Below are positions 10,290 to 22,066 of a DNA stretch of 64,000 bases, piece after piece. Numbering within the stretch: the stretch's first letter is position 1; each line of letters opens with the position of its first letter. Below the pieces are notes generated by a model that did not search any database, was not told where the DNA came from, and worked only from the letters and a program-made list of their open reading frames with translations. Origin of the DNA: Acanthosepion esculentum (Eukaryota; Mollusca; Cephalopoda; Sepiida; Sepiidae). The stretch spans positions 32,649,808 to 32,713,807 of the forward strand of contig OZ038495.1 in assembly GCA_964036315.1 (NCBI GenBank). Direction: 5' to 3'. The position numbers and the translations under genes are program-made.

Positions 10290-10934
10290 TTTCTCTTTAA
10301 TCTGCATCCAGTGAATTAATCTGAAAACAGGAAATGAATTAATTAATCTAAAAGAGGAAATGAAAAGCTCCATCTTGTCTGTGGCACTAACCACCAACAA
10401 TAGTGACTCAGAGATAGCGTGATTCAAGAAGAGGACAGATGAAGGGGAGGAATGCTTATGGCTCTGTTCAGACGGAACGGAGGTACCTACGGTGGGGACT
10501 TCCTATTTTCCCTCATCTTTAATGTCCCTCGGATTGTAATCAACGCAGGCCATATCATGCAAAGTCATATCTTCGCATAAGGCCTCAGGGTTAATATCAT
10601 CGACTAAATCGTGGTGTTTAAGCCCTAGATGGAGCTGGTAGCCAAAAAAACCTGCACTCTTTCAGGACTTTAATTCAAATAAACTTGGAATGGAATATCG
10701 GAATTTTGACGTGTATATCGAATACAGCATTCAACTTCATAGTTCAATTAATTTGAATTCCTTCGGCTTTTTTTAGGAACAGGTCGGTCAACCGATCGCA
10801 CAATAAGAAGGACGCGATGAAAGACTCCGTCCTGGACAGGATGGCCAATAAGAATAAGATATTCAGATCTGGGCATGTAGTCATTACCCGCGACGAAATA
10901 TTGCTCACGTCGATGCAGAGAATTGTTTTATTTA
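10290..10934. other. Unassigned sequence with a GC-richer patch
   Basis: Composition rises in GC near 10420-10560 and 10780-10920, but frames are short and interrupted. I could not assign any protein; it may be the body of the element whose end follows at 10935. Confidence 0.35.
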
Positions 10935-11245
10935 ATATATTTTGCTGTTATTTACATCGTTCGGATCGTTGTCCTTATCTTCATTGTCACATTCCCGTTT
11001 CGAACGTTGTTCGCTATGGCCTTCTTCAGGTGACTGAAATATCGAATTGAACCTATAATTTTGTCCATCGGTGTAGATTGCTCTAGTTCCACGTGTCATG
11101 AATTCCGGACTGTCTTAGTTATCTCCCTTTTAATTCAACTCTCCTAGTTTTTGTTCACCACTTCAATGGCAACCTATTGAACTCACAACACTTTAGATCA
11201 AATCACTGGATCCAACCAATGCTTTTCCCTACTGTGCCATGTGTC
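10935..11245 (-). repeat. PLE-end-like repeat, family F
   Basis: One of six copies (also 28155-28330, 30405-30660, 34950-35225, 52470-52635, 52785-52950). On the minus strand CUGAAGA is followed by a GGCC hairpin and a GAACG/GAAACG block near 11005-11030, then a distal region with the tRNA-like words GTTCAATAGG near 11175 and GGTTGGATCCAGTGATTTG. The combination of a PLE-type hairpin and a tRNA-like segment is constant between copies. Confidence 0.65.
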
Positions 11246-11273
11246 AAGGCCGGAGCTTCCTTTTTTTTTTTTT

Positions 11274-11520
11274 TGACCGTGTTCAGAAAATAAAACATTC
11301 CTCTAACTTCAGACACATAGATAAAATAATTCACACGTTAAGTTAACAACAACACAAAGATCGTCCTTGATAATGGCTAAATGAATTACAGAAAAGCCTT
11401 GAATATGCCGAAAGTTTGCACGGTTTTCTGTCCAGAAAATAAAATACTTGTACGAGCACAAATTAAATAAAACTAGATCACAGTGACTTGACAATTGTAT
11501 TTAACGAAGCATGGATAAAA
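11274..11520 (+). repeat. Dispersed repeat, family R
   Basis: Second plus-strand copy of the repeat at 8804-9045; ends at the same AACGAAGCATGGATAAA word. Short (T)n at 11261-11274 precedes it. Confidence 0.7.
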
Positions 11521-11539
11521 GAAGGATTGCTGACCAGAT

Positions 11540-11805
11540 AAGCTACACACATACATATACATGTCAAATTACATGTACATATCAAATTACATATACAGTG
11601 TAACCCGGATATAAGAGAGTTGTCGGGACCGGAGAAGAAGTCTCTTATATCCCGGTTTGGTCTATTTTGTTTTATTAACACGGGCTCTAATTTGGGACCA
11701 GAGAAAATCTCTCTTATATCCGAGTTACACTTACACTTACATGTACATGTCAAATGACATGTACATGTCATTTGACATGTACATGTACATATCAAATGAC
11801 AGATA
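11540..11805. repeat. ACATGTCAAATTACATGTA minisatellite split by a MITE
   Basis: Self-complementary units of the form TACATGTCAAATGACATGTA occur on both sides of the pogo-type MITE at 11596-11731, so the MITE inserted into, or the array expanded around, a single site. Confidence 0.8.
11596..11731. mobile_element. pogo/Tigger-type MITE
   Basis: Termini CAGTGTAACCCGGATATAAG and its inverse AGTTACACT bound a 136-bp element with internal TCTCTTATATC repeats. The CAGTG start and AT-rich flank fit the pogo/Tigger superfamily, whose target duplication is TA (family knowledge). No transposase is encoded. A second copy lies at 54790-54941. Confidence 0.75.
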
Positions 11806-11989
11806 TATATAATTTAAGAAACGTCGTTACAAAAGACGAAATAGGAATAAAGATGTAAATTTTGTTGTGTCCCTCAGTTGAAGATTCAGACACATTTTTT
11901 GAAAAGTATTCCAATTATGTATTGTAATCCACACACAGAAAACAAACAAGGACACACCTCCTGCCACAAATAAACTGGTGCCACGTGAG

Positions 11990-12150
11990 GGAAAGGCGGC
12001 AAATATATTTCTGCGAATTTTCTAAGTGCAACTTAGATATGACACAAGGCCGAAATTATGTGGCACCCAGTGAGGATCGTACTCATTACTCAGATGTAAT
12101 CGTTCTAACGAGACAAGCTTGCTAACCTTTACATCACGTCGAAGTGCCCA
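11990..12150 (-). repeat. tRNA-derived SINE, family S2
   Basis: Minus-strand copy with the head GACGTGATGTAAAGGTTAGC and the B-box-like GAGTACGATCC near 12070, followed by the body word TGGGTGCCACA. Other copies are at 22918-23040 (minus) and 34231-34370 (plus). A second partial copy of the body (GGCCGAAAGTTTGG, TGAGGATCGTGGC) follows at 12150-12198 up to a (TA)n tract. Confidence 0.7.
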
Positions 12151-12196
12151 ATGATTTTCTAGGCCGAAAGTTTGGACCACCTATTGAGGATCGTGG

Positions 12197-12198
<2 letters not shown>

Positions 12199-12240
<42 letters not shown>
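12199..12240. repeat. (TA)n microsatellite
   Basis: Pure TA run truncating the partial S2 copy on its left. Confidence 0.95.
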
Positions 12241-12242
<2 letters not shown>

Positions 12243-12557
12243 GAAAAGGAGTTTGAATTCCAGTTGAGTTCTTTCCATACAATTTTGCGCAAAAACCCTT
12301 GTGAAAGGTGTGGATCCATCTCATCTCTTTCCACATATGGGTGAATAGCAAGATAGACTGGGTCCCACAGTCATTGTTTTTAATGAATTTATGACAAATA
12401 GATTTGAGGAGGGTAGTCTGATGATATTGTCGCGCACTATGTGCCAGTTCCCCATACTCGATCCTTCCAAAAAGTGTTTGATTTGTGCGGCAGCCTGGCA
12501 GTTCAGTTGTAAGAACTGAACGACTGAAACAGCATTCGTTGAAAACGACTCAAATAC

Positions 12558-12655
12558 ACAGTCTAGTAAACAGGAATTATATTTATGGCGAAATATATAG
12601 GCTAGTAAACAGGAAATAATAGATATGGTGAAATATATAGTCGTGTAGACAGGAA
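12558..12655. repeat. Short tandem repeat, 40-bp unit
   Basis: Two and a half units containing CTAGTAAACAGGAA and GGYGAAATATATAG. The region 12240-12558 before it and 12656-13300 after it hold no gene or repeat that I recognise. Confidence 0.7.
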
Positions 12656-13329
12656 AAGATAGATTGATAATTCACAGTCTATACAGAGATAGATAAATGA
12701 AAGTATGTAAGGTCGATTTACCCGAAATTGCAAGCGTTCAGTCGGCGAGTGAAATAGTTTCAAGTAGCTGATAGTAGGAATGATTCCGCTCGATTCCATC
12801 TTGTTTAAAGATCGTACACGGACGCGTCAATGTCGAGGATCGTGAACGAAATCGTATTGCAAATGTCATTTCGGTTCAGTCAACTTCGAATTGAACATTC
12901 ACACGATATTCAAAAGTACTTAGTGCCATTGATATGCACGGCTTTGGATTCCCAAAATTCAAGATTTCGATGTTATTTCATTTCATCACATGTCATTCCT
13001 TGCGTGCAAATGTATGTCTTTGCTGCTCGAAGCACTTGTGTGAATGTCTTTGCAGTTCACACTGTTCTGTTTAATTTACATTAAGTTAGAATGTATGTAG
13101 GTGTCAACACATATGTATATAAGACGCATCATATCTTGTTATCTATATATGTGCAAAAATCGGTAACGTCCTATGTATATATAAATAACCGATTATTTGA
13201 ATAAACCGGTATTTCGTTTTTCTCTTCTCTGTATTTGTGTGTGTAAATAAATTGAGAAATAGGCATGAACATTTAGGTTAATAATTCGAAGTTCTTTAGT
13301 ATTTTTGTTTTTATTTAAAAAAAAAAAAA

Positions 13330-13570
13330 AAAAAAAAAGTGCTCGATACACAAAAAGAACCTATATTATAATTATTTAAAAAGAAAAATGATTGCATCCC
13401 TACATAGGAATTACCATGTTTCAAAACCAGAAGCAAAAAACTTCCAATTAAATTATAGAAATTAATTTAAAGAAACTAGTTCAAATTCATCCTCAAGCGA
13501 GTTTTGGAATAACTAATTTTAAAATTTACGGAGCTTTATAAGCATATACATTCGTAATATTACTTTCTAT
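13330..13570 (-). repeat. Dispersed repeat, inverted relative of 23660-23830
   Basis: Reverse complement of the block at 23660-23830: AAAGCTCCGTAAAT, TTAGTTATTTCAAAA, CGCTTGAGGAT and a TTTTGAAACATG word appear in the same order. Preceded by an A-rich run at 13315-13338. Non-coding. Confidence 0.6.
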
Positions 13571-13899
13571 GGATATGGAAAAAAACAATCATTTTAAAAA
13601 AAGGGGCGGTAAGGTATTCATTTTCAGTGTAAACTATTGTATCAACATATTAGTTACTTTCGAAAAGAGGTTCAGTCAAGGTAGGGTGGGGTGGCTTTTT
13701 TGAAAAGAATAATGACATCCGTTCATTTCTGCTTTCTGGATCAAACCAAACACAACGTGGGCAGGAAGCAGGATTAAACCAGTGGACCGGTCGAATGATC
13801 TACAGATGCTCAGGGGACTACGGCCACTCCCTTAATTTCGGAGGTTGAGGGGCTGCGGCGAAAGTGTTAGATCTCTAAACTCTATAAGAAATGTTTCGC
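13571..13899. other. Unassigned sequence upstream of LINE relic
   Basis: GC-richer stretch at 13740-13860. Could be an old SINE or LINE leader; no clear A/B boxes or frame. Confidence 0.3.
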
Positions 13900-15110
13900 T
13901 GATTCTTGCTTTTGGTTTTGTTGGAAATCCTTATCTGTTGTTCCAGTCTTTAAGACCTCGGGAGAACCGTCCAATCCTCAAAGTATTAGCTTTCTAGGTC
14001 GTTTTGGTAAAGTACTAGAGGCCCTAATCAATGATGAAGTGGTTAAGAATCTTACAACACCGGCCCTTTTTTTCTATGGCTTTCATTCCCCGAGTTCAAC
14101 TCGTGAGGTGTTAACAATTATTGCTGAGAAAGTTTATCAAGCTTTAGTGAAGAGTGAAGGTTAGTCTGTTTGGACATCTCGAAAACGCTCGCCAGGATTT
14201 GGCGTACCGGTCTTACTATGGTGATTTCGGCTGAGTCTTTTTTTTTTATCAAATCGCAAAATGAAAGTAAGCTTGAACAGCCAGTCTTCTAGATCATTTT
14301 ATACTTTATAGAGGTGTCTCCTACAGTTGTATCATTGATCATCATTAATGATTTTCTGAGGTCATCAGCTTGGTATCTATGTTGATGACACAACCATTCA
14401 CTCCACGCTCGATATTAAGTCTGAACTGTTCGATAATGTCAAAATGGTAGCTGATCTCAAAGGTGACCTTGTCTTTTGTTACCTGGGGCAAATGACTTAT
14501 TAATTTAACACCTTCAAAACAAAACTACTCTCCATAACCTAATATTCTGGGTCTAACATTCCACTCTGATATGAGGCGGAAAGTCTATATCAACTACATT
14601 TCCAGATTTTCCGCTAAGAAATGTGGTTCACTGTACCATGGAAGATAATTTTTCTCTCCAGAAGCTATCTTACATATCTATGCGTCAATTATTCGTACAT
14701 GCTTTTTAGTATTGCTGCCATATATGGGCTGATGCTCCTGTTGTATATTTAGAGATTTATAAAATCCAAAGAAGAATGAGCAGTTTTATTCGGGTCTCGG
14801 CTTTAGTCACTTTTCCACCGCCATAAAATTGCTTCCCTATGCCTTTTCTAGAAACATACCATAGTAACTGTTTGGATCTGCTCTTTGTTATAATATCAGG
14901 ACGATATGAATTTAAGCGCAGTAATAGATTGCCAACAAGGCCTCATCAATTTAGAGTTGAATCTGCTAGATATAACCGTAACTTCTATGGTAGCAGTTTC
15001 TTTTCTCGCACTTCTCACTTTTGGAACATTCTTCCTGCTTTCTAGCCAAAATCGATGTTCAAAAATTTTAATACAATGCCAATCGTTATCTTCCTGATTA
15101 TTCTTTTATT
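13900..15110 (+). pseudogene. Non-LTR retrotransposon (LINE) reverse transcriptase relic
   Basis: Heavily frameshifted relic of a LINE ORF2 on the plus strand. The palm motif YVDDTTIHS is readable at 14378-14405 after a region like the RT core. Further on come the thumb-like block with HRHKIAS at about 14817 and the C-terminal signature RSNRLPTRPHQFRVESARY with SFFSRTSHFWNILPAF (14905-15045). That last pattern is typical of the C-terminus of Jockey/CR1-type LINEs. Many stops show that it is dead. A related tail occurs at 60550-61063. Confidence 0.75.
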
Positions 15111-15420
15111 GTTCTCGCCCTTAATAATATTTCTGTTATTTTTTTTATATTTCTTTCACACTCAGTAACTCCGTGTCTAGTATATACTATATCTAAGCTG
15201 AGCCGGCCTTAGTTACACTTTCTGGGAATGTGTGCATCTTCTGTTTGATTGATGATTATATGCGATATCTCTTATTCATGTTGACTTTTGAAAATTCTGT
15301 CAATCCAATTCAATTCAGAATCGGTGATATGATTGTCAGGCACTTTCCAACGGTGGGATCACATCCCAGATCTGATATCATCAAAAAAGTAACCTGACAA
15401 AACAAGCGTGGTGATAGTCA

Positions 15421-15423
<3 letters not shown>

Positions 15424-15471
<48 letters not shown>
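15424..15471. repeat. (TA)n microsatellite
   Basis: Pure TA run. The 310 bp before it (15111-15423) hold nothing further that I recognise. Confidence 0.95.
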
Positions 15472-15476
<5 letters not shown>

Positions 15477-15479
15477 CGT

Positions 15480-15810
15480 ACACTGGTCACTCCCGTCTTA
15501 TTCGACGTGTGACGGTCAAGCCACAACAGCCAGACACCTGCCCATATGATTATTAATAGTGGTGAAGAAGTTTTGACAAGCCGAATACAGAGACCTGGTC
15601 CACTATGGGCAACAAGGTTCCCAAATGACCATCCGCGGTTGTTGTTCTATCTGTCCTGCTATTTATCCATACGAGGGAGAAGAAGAATATTACCTTTTCT
15701 AACTGTATTAGCACATAAGTTAAAGTAATGGATTCGACTGGAATTCGAACTCGGCTCTCCGATTCTTCAATACGAGCCGCTATACATTACTCACCGTGCC
15801 TCTCTCTCTC
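15480..15810 (-). repeat. tRNA-derived SINE, family T
   Basis: Minus strand: head GCACGGTGAGTAATGTATAG with a GGCTCG word, B-box GAGTTCGAATTCCAGTCGA near 15740, then the body with GGACAGATAGAACAAC. Related copies are at 35340-35640 and 56690-56940. The head is also found behind the 5S-derived sequences at 34386 and 56050. Confidence 0.65.
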
Positions 15811-16570
15811 TCTCTAAAAAATATATATTTTTAAATGGCAATATGTATTTAATTATTAATTTAAAAGAAATTGCATGAAAAATAATATGTACGCACTCCT
15901 AATATAGACATGTATCGGTATTTACCAAATGAATCAGTTTAGTTTCCAAATAAACGTCTGTTTTTTTCTGTTTATTTCTTTTCATTAACTTATTAACCAG
16001 TACATCTAAAGGACTATTTTTTCCCACCAAATATGACGTAGCTTTCTATACATACAACCAATTCTGTAGTTTCTATGTCGTTCTAAATATTTGTCAATCT
16101 ACTTTGATAAACATTTTCCTTTAATGACAAGTTTCTTGAAATGTACCCAACATTGCGAAGCTCATTTTAAAATGCAAATTTACCCGTTTGTTGGCACAAA
16201 AACAGGCTATCTTTTAAAGAATCAATTGCCTCGCTCATTCGACTGTGCAGTAAGCAGTGCCATTGATATGTTTGGCTTGAGGTAGCATTACACAATTTCC
16301 TGGTAGAATTTATCTAACTTCGCTTTAATTGTTTCAGCAGAGTTTATTGGGCCCTTAAGGACTGTTTTGTCATTTAATAGCTTTCCTTTTCTATTAGTCT
16401 CTCTTCCTCATTTTCTCATTCATTTTCTAGATAGGAAGATACACACTTGCTTCTGTCTGTATGGGTTTGCTTCTACTGACCAAAATATTGCTCGCTTTAT
16501 CGATAACTGTCCGTTTTTCTATTTCCTCCCCGCTATTTTCGTCGATTCCAATTCAATAAATATAAACATG
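15811..16570. other. Unassigned sequence
   Basis: AT-rich, with a 64-codon and an 82-codon plus-strand frame (16091-16285, 16367-16615) lacking motifs. No element recognised. Confidence 0.35.
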
Positions 16571-16631
16571 CGCATCATTATATATATATATATATATAAA
16601 AGAATGACAGTATGAAAAAAAAATTTACTTG

Positions 16632-16669
16632 TTGCCGACGCGTTTCATCTTCCGACTTTATCAAGGCAA
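16632..16669 (-). ncRNA. Hammerhead-like hairpin, family H copy 1
   Basis: Minus strand. Stem I UUGCC (16669-16665) pairs with GGCAA (16636-16632). Core UUGAUAA (canonical CUGAUGA with two changes), one extra A, short stem II GUC-GGAA-GAU, GAAA, CGCG, then UC. Two core substitutions probably abolish cleavage. The fully paired stem I is the striking part. Confidence 0.5.
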
Positions 16670-16903
16670 AAATGAAAGTGAAATGTTTTTGTTTTCATAG
16701 TTACATGTAAGATTATTTTTCTATTTTCATTCTTATACCAATTTGTCTTATCCACAGAATTGTTCTTGGAATATTACGATATCGTCGACATGGAAAGAAA
16801 AAAATCTTAATATTAGCCAGAAAGATGCTTACGCAAAAGTGTCGCTCTTTTTAACTTTTGGATTTAATGTAACTATGAAAACAAAAACATTTCACTTTCA
16901 TTA

Positions 16904-16941
16904 TTGGCTTTATAAACTCGGAAGACGAAACGTGTCGGCAA
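16904..16941 (+). ncRNA. Hammerhead-like hairpin, family H copy 2
   Basis: Plus strand. UUGGC (16904-16908) against GGCAA (16937-16941) leaves one mismatch. Core UUUAUAA, extra A, GAAA at 16927-16930, CGUG, UC at 16935-16936. More decayed than copy 1. Confidence 0.45.
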
Positions 16942-17010
16942 AAAGTAAGATTTTCTTCCTATTATTTTCGTACCAATTTGTCTTATCCACAGAATTATTC
17001 TGGGAATTTT

Positions 17011-17508
17011 AATATGTGTGTATCTTGAAAAATAAGTAAAACTACACCAGCCCGCACATTAAATTCAAAACCTCTAAACTTAGTCTGAAGGAGAATATAG
17101 CTATATTCACTTTCACAGGCCAACATAAATTACTAAATCAGAACTTATCTCAAAATGCAGATAAGAAAAGAAAATTTACTGCGTTACTTAAAAATCGAAC
17201 ATTAATACGAATTTCAGGTAAAGTATTACCAAGAGTAATCTAGATATATTCACTATATGTAAATGCAAATGATGCAATATATTTTAACCATCACTATATA
17301 TAAAAATCACTCCTCTAAAAGGAAAAAATATAAATTAAACAAATTAACGAACTGTACGAATGAACACAAATATAATTAAGTAATTGTAATCACGATAACT
17401 AACGGTGAAATAATTAATGAATATATACAAAATCATTAGTATTCTATAAAAAGCTTAAAGCCCTATAGAATCGTTATAGAGTAAGAGTCTGGTTAGCAGG
17501 GTTAAATT
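17011..17508. other. Unassigned sequence
   Basis: AT-rich; nothing recognised. Confidence 0.4.
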
Positions 17509-17743
17509 ACACGTTTGGAACCCTGTAGTAAAATGATATAGCACGTCAGTCCATATGGCGTAAGATACAGGTTCAATTTTTGTCTGAGGACTCAAATTTC
17601 CTTTGAGACTTCTCGGGAATTTAGGCCGGTAAATAATGTTAAGTGTTTATTATAAACAGAGCATTTACTGAAATATTTGTATATATATAAATAAAGTATA
17701 AACAAAAAATATATTAAAATAATTGTCGAACTTAGCCCATTTT

Positions 17744-17782
<39 letters not shown>

Positions 17783-17906
17783 TGGATATGACCTCTTCGA
17801 CAGGATTAGGACCGGGGTTCGATTGCTGTCGGAGAGCGCATATTTTTCTCTAAAGAGATTTCTCGAATGTTCAGGCCGGTAAACGAAAATAAATGTATTT
17901 TTTAAT
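17509..17906 (+). repeat. 400-bp composite repeat, copy 1
   Basis: Near-identical to 20323-20731. Contains a first SINE-like part (GGTTCAATTTTTGTCTGAGG, a B-box relative), the S1-type tail, a (TA)n tract at 17748-17780 and a second SINE-like part with GGTTCGATTGCTGTCGGAGA. Differences from copy 2 are a dozen or so substitutions and microsatellite length. The flanks differ, so this is a mobile composite and not a segmental copy of the surroundings. Confidence 0.8.
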
Positions 17907-17921
17907 AAATAAACGGAGCCC

Positions 17922-17957
17922 CTACTGAAATACGAGTATCCAGTAAAGTTCTGTCTG

Positions 17958-18009
<52 letters not shown>

Positions 18010-18305
18010 ATGAATCGCCCTCGAAAACCTACATTGGAGAGAATAAAGATACTCCAGTAGGTAACTAAGTTTTCGGATATTCCATTTCTGAAGTTCTTGT
18101 AATCATTTTTATTGCTCGATCTATGACGTGTCATACGCACTAGGAATAGCTGAGGTAATGCATTATGATCGTCACATTTGTCAACAGTGTGTACCCAGTG
18201 TCGTCTCACCAGAATTGTCAGACACTGGCTCAAGTGAACCTCCGCTTTCAATAGGGGAGAAGCATGCTGGGATTTCTCGACTGGCCGTGTGACAAAGTCA
18301 AACAT
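17922..18305 (-). other. 127-codon minus-strand open frame, unrecognised
   Basis: Open frame starting ATG at 18305. Its last third is translation of a (TA)n tract (17960-18006) and the first 85 residues carry no motif that I can name. Probably a chance frame or a decayed element; listed only because it is the longest frame in 18-19 kb. Confidence 0.15.
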
Positions 18306-20322
18306 GAAACAAATCTAACAATTATGTGACGTGCTGGAATGATTTATTCGCAAACCTGATCTCACGCTTCACAAATACAAGAGATTTATTGACAATGATA
18401 GAAATCGCAAACCTTATCCTGAGGTCTTCAGACCACTAGTCGCATCAGTGTATAACTCGGGCATATCGCTAGGCTTAGGGAGCCCTTGTACAAATCAACT
18501 TCTCATTACTTTTGGCACGCCAGTGTATATGATAGCTTCTCGTATTTTGTGTCTTTTTTTTTATAGAGATTACTCTATAGTGTTTTGATATTATCTGATA
18601 GGGTTTATGCAAATAAATTATGATCGATATGTGCACGAATTTCGCAAAGTTACGATGACAAGAGAGTTTAGTTGTTGTATGACGGATATAAAAGTATAAT
18701 GTTGTGTTTTGATTATGGTGTCGGAGATGCAATATCCCAAAGGGAAAGAGAATTAAATTGATAAAATTGTTTTTACGTATTGGGACTTTTGTAGTCCCGA
18801 GTTATTGGTAATTAGGTTATATATATATATATGATACATCGCCAGTTTTAAAATCATTAAGCAGACACGAGAACTCTTGAACAATGGTATCTTCACATGG
18901 GGATTTTTGATGTTGATAGATACTGGTAATGATTAGGTTTGATTTTTTTTTTATAGTTAAAATACCTTATATATATCTTAATGATATATCTATCTATCTA
19001 TCTATCTATCTATCTGTGTGTGTGTGGTTGGAGTGCATTTGGGGATAATAGTTTAAATTATATTACATTACATTTATATTTTTTCTCTCTATCAGTATTT
19101 TTCTGTTCCGTTGCTGGTAACTTCTTGTTTGTGGCTAATTTCTTTTATAATTTTTTTTATATATAGCCTGGCATGAAATATTGATGAATATTAAATAATT
19201 TAATTTAGATTTGTCTCTGCTAGACGTACTGTGTACATTGAGCGAATCGGGAAAGCATATGTGATTCAAGTTCAATTTATTTTGGAAAATAGTTTGTATC
19301 CTTGCTTCACAATTAAAATGAATGTAACAACCTAGATATTCCGATATAAACCGACAAGTAGAAAATGCCTGACCGGTTTAAAATTTCCGCGAAATATTCA
19401 TATTGATAAATAAAGATATATCTTTATGAAATATGGTGATAAATTTGACCAATCAGGAACAAGTATATGCACACACCGTTTACTATATCAGAGATGTATT
19501 CTGAGATAGCATTGTGTATTTTGAACTGCAATATTTCTTTCTTCAGATGGATTCGACGACATACTGGGAAGGCTTTTTCAAAATTTGGGAACAGACACTT
19601 GTGCAGCCAAGCAATCTAAAAGAACTGCGGGATGTCATATCAGCGACTGAAATCATTTCCACCACATCACAAATGTACCCTATGGGGATTGATACCCGAG
19701 GACTACGTCGAACATATTAACAGAAAAAAATGAAAGAAAAACAAACTTATTACAATTTTCCAAGAGTCAATCCGCCATCATTTTAATCTGGACATGTGTT
19801 CTCAGGCTGGAAATTACCACCATTTTGATAAGGGTATCGTAGACATAATTTGGGGTTCGATTGATTAGTTTTTACGGCCCAGCAACCCTTTGCAGGTTAT
19901 TTAAAGTCAGAAAATTTAGATTGTAATAATATTTTTGAAGGGGGTGAGTAATAAAGTTTTTTGTGAAACAATTCTTACTAATTAACTCATAGCTGAGTTG
20001 GGAAGAGGTTCATCCAAACTTTGCATGTAAGTGAATTTAACGAACGCAAGGGTAATTGCAACTTGATCTCCAATTAATAATTTCGAACCATTATCCATTA
20101 CACCACACACACGCATCCAATCGTAGATCACCTGATATTCCACAGCGGTCAGCCACCTACATACTGGCCAGGTGTGACATTGGAAAACTTCGGCGATCAC
20201 AAGGGATCCGTTGCTTCAAGGTTAATTGACCGTAAGCCTGAAACACAGTCAGCCACAATGACTAGCAGACCGCGCTATGTAAACGATATTTTATTGATAC
20301 AGGGTCCATCTTTCCGTACCGT
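18306..20322. other. Unassigned sequence with (TCTA)n at 18987-19017
   Basis: Contains a (TCTA)n tract followed by (TG)n, poly-T-rich patches and short frames, including 19514-19720, which shows no domain. No transposon relic recognised. Confidence 0.4.
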
Positions 20323-20573
20323 ACACGTTTGGAACTCTGTAGTAAAAGGATATATCACGTCAGTCTATATGGCGTAAGATACAGGTTCAATTTTTGTCTG
20401 AGGACTCAAATTTTCTTTGAGATTTCTCGGGAATTCAGGCCGGTAAATAATGTTAACATTAACAGTGTTTATTATAAACAGAGCATTTACTTAAATATTT
20501 GTGTATATATATATATATATATAAAGTATAAACAAAAAATATATTAAAATAATTGTCGAACCTAGCCCATTTT

Positions 20574-20608
<35 letters not shown>

Positions 20609-20731
20609 GGATATGACCTCTTCGACAGGATTAGGACCAGGGTTCGATTGCTGTCGGAGAGCGCATATTTTTCTCTAAAGAGATTCCTCGAATATTCAGG
20701 CCGGTAAACGAAAATAAATGTATTTTTTAAT
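20323..20731 (+). repeat. 400-bp composite repeat, copy 2
   Basis: Second copy of 17509-17906, 2.8 kb away in the same orientation, with an 11-bp extra block (TTAACATTAAC-type) and longer TA tract at 20577-20604. Same two SINE-like modules in the same order. Confidence 0.8.
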
Positions 20732-21910
20732 GAAATGCAATGAAATCCAAAAGATCTACAACCGTATTTAAATTGCTTTGACCATTATTGTTACGACATA
20801 TGCTGAGTAAACACCATTTGTTGATGTGTCTTGGTCAACTCTAAGAATAGGCGGATACATATATAAAGGGGCTAGAATATATTGGTAGGAGATTATGATT
20901 CTAAAGAAATTCGTAAATTCAAAAACTTTCACTTGTTGGCCAGTTCTTGCGCTTTTGCAGTGTCCTGAAATTCACTTCCTAGACAGATGAATAGCAAAAA
21001 GGTAAACATTTCTGAGAGTTCCAAAAGAGCAGGAAGTTGTAGGGATTCATGTTCACACACTTCCTGAAAGTGCACTGCACCTAAAATAGAGGACAGGCGA
21101 ATATAGATGGATAGTGACGCAGATTGAGAAACATAAAAAAGGACATTGTTAGCATACTAAGTAGTCATCCACGTTTTCAAAGAATTGAATGTATAAGACT
21201 ATTTACAAAGAGCGATAGAAAGACAGAGAATGTAACATTTTATTATGCAAGCCAATGCTTTCTTAATAACATTGATATAAACCAACTTGTGTTCGAAATG
21301 TTTTCTGGATTCTCATAGATTATAAATAAAATTATGCATAAGGACCTTGTGTAGGCGTGTTGGTTTATTAATCGCGACATCTATCGGAAATTCCAAAATT
21401 TTAATACATCAGCAGATAGCTATTAATATCAACAACTGAGCACAAATAGTTAATTAAAAAAAAAGTAGTAATTAATGTATAATATTATCCATAACTAATA
21501 TATATATATATATTATACTAATATTAATACTCGGTGGGTTTACAAGTATGAAATACACAGAAGTAAACCTAATAATAGTAATACGAACATTAAATAGGAA
21601 GATGGTATTGACAGCATTTTAAAATGGGAAATACTAAACGAAAATGCCAAAAGTATAAAGCAATAGCCATCTCCAAGGAACCTAAGAATTTGTAAAATCA
21701 AAGATGTGAAATTAGGTAGGCTTAGGAAATCCTGGTTATTGGAATAGGGTCTCTGAGTTTTTTTATCTTCTGCTGTCACGTGGTTTTATACTAATTAGTT
21801 TTTAGTGGTTTTAGCAATAAAAAAAAATTCTTTCTCGTCATTTTCTCTTTAACCAGATTCACCTAAATGGAACTTCTGGTTAAAGCTAGATAGTTTGTTC
21901 CTAGCTCTTT
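20732..21910. other. Unassigned sequence
   Basis: No recognised element. A 79-codon minus-strand frame at 21540-21779 is hydrophobic (leucine/serine-rich) but has no identifiable family. Confidence 0.35.
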
Positions 21911-21913
21911 AGG

Positions 21914-21950
<37 letters not shown>
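21914..21950. repeat. (TA)n microsatellite
   Basis: Pure TA run lying 75 bp before the hammerhead-like hairpin on its right. Confidence 0.95.
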
Positions 21951-21951
<1 letters not shown>

Positions 21952-22023
21952 GCAGAAATCCAGATATAAATAAAAGAAATCTGTAAAAAGAAAATGTATG
22001 TAAAGAAAAAAGGAAAAGTTTTC

Positions 22024-22066
22024 TTTACCAAGCATTCCGTCCTCTCATGGACTTCATCAAGGTAAA
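22024..22066 (-). ncRNA. Hammerhead-like hairpin, family H relative
   Basis: Minus strand. Stem I UUUACC (22066-22061) pairs perfectly with GGUAAA (22029-22024). Core UUGAUGA, one extra A, stem II GUCC-AUGAGA-GGAC (perfect), then GGAA instead of GAAA, a short UGC and UU. Same plan as 16632-16669 but with different stem sequences, so the pairing has been kept while the bases changed. Confidence 0.55.

Larger units (their letters stand above)
16630..17010. repeat. Inverted pair of hammerhead-like PLE ends, family H
   Basis: Blocks 16630-16710 and 16865-16945 are inverted copies (AAACATTTCACTTTCAT and GTAACTATGAAAACAAA are shared). Blocks 16715-16775 and 16957-17010 are direct copies (ACCAATTTGTCTTATCCACA). 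Each inverted block carries a hammerhead-like fold, given separately. Looks like two terminal repeats joined tail to tail, as Penelope-like elements often leave. Confidence 0.75.

Noticed and set aside
13080..13250. Possible LTR (TG start, AATAAA-like signal, AT-rich end)
   Set aside because: No second copy in the window, no primer-binding site or gag-pol trace nearby.
17922..18305. 127-codon minus-strand frame as a gene
   Set aside because: A quarter to a third is (TA)n translation and the rest has no identifiable family; kept only as a low-confidence note.
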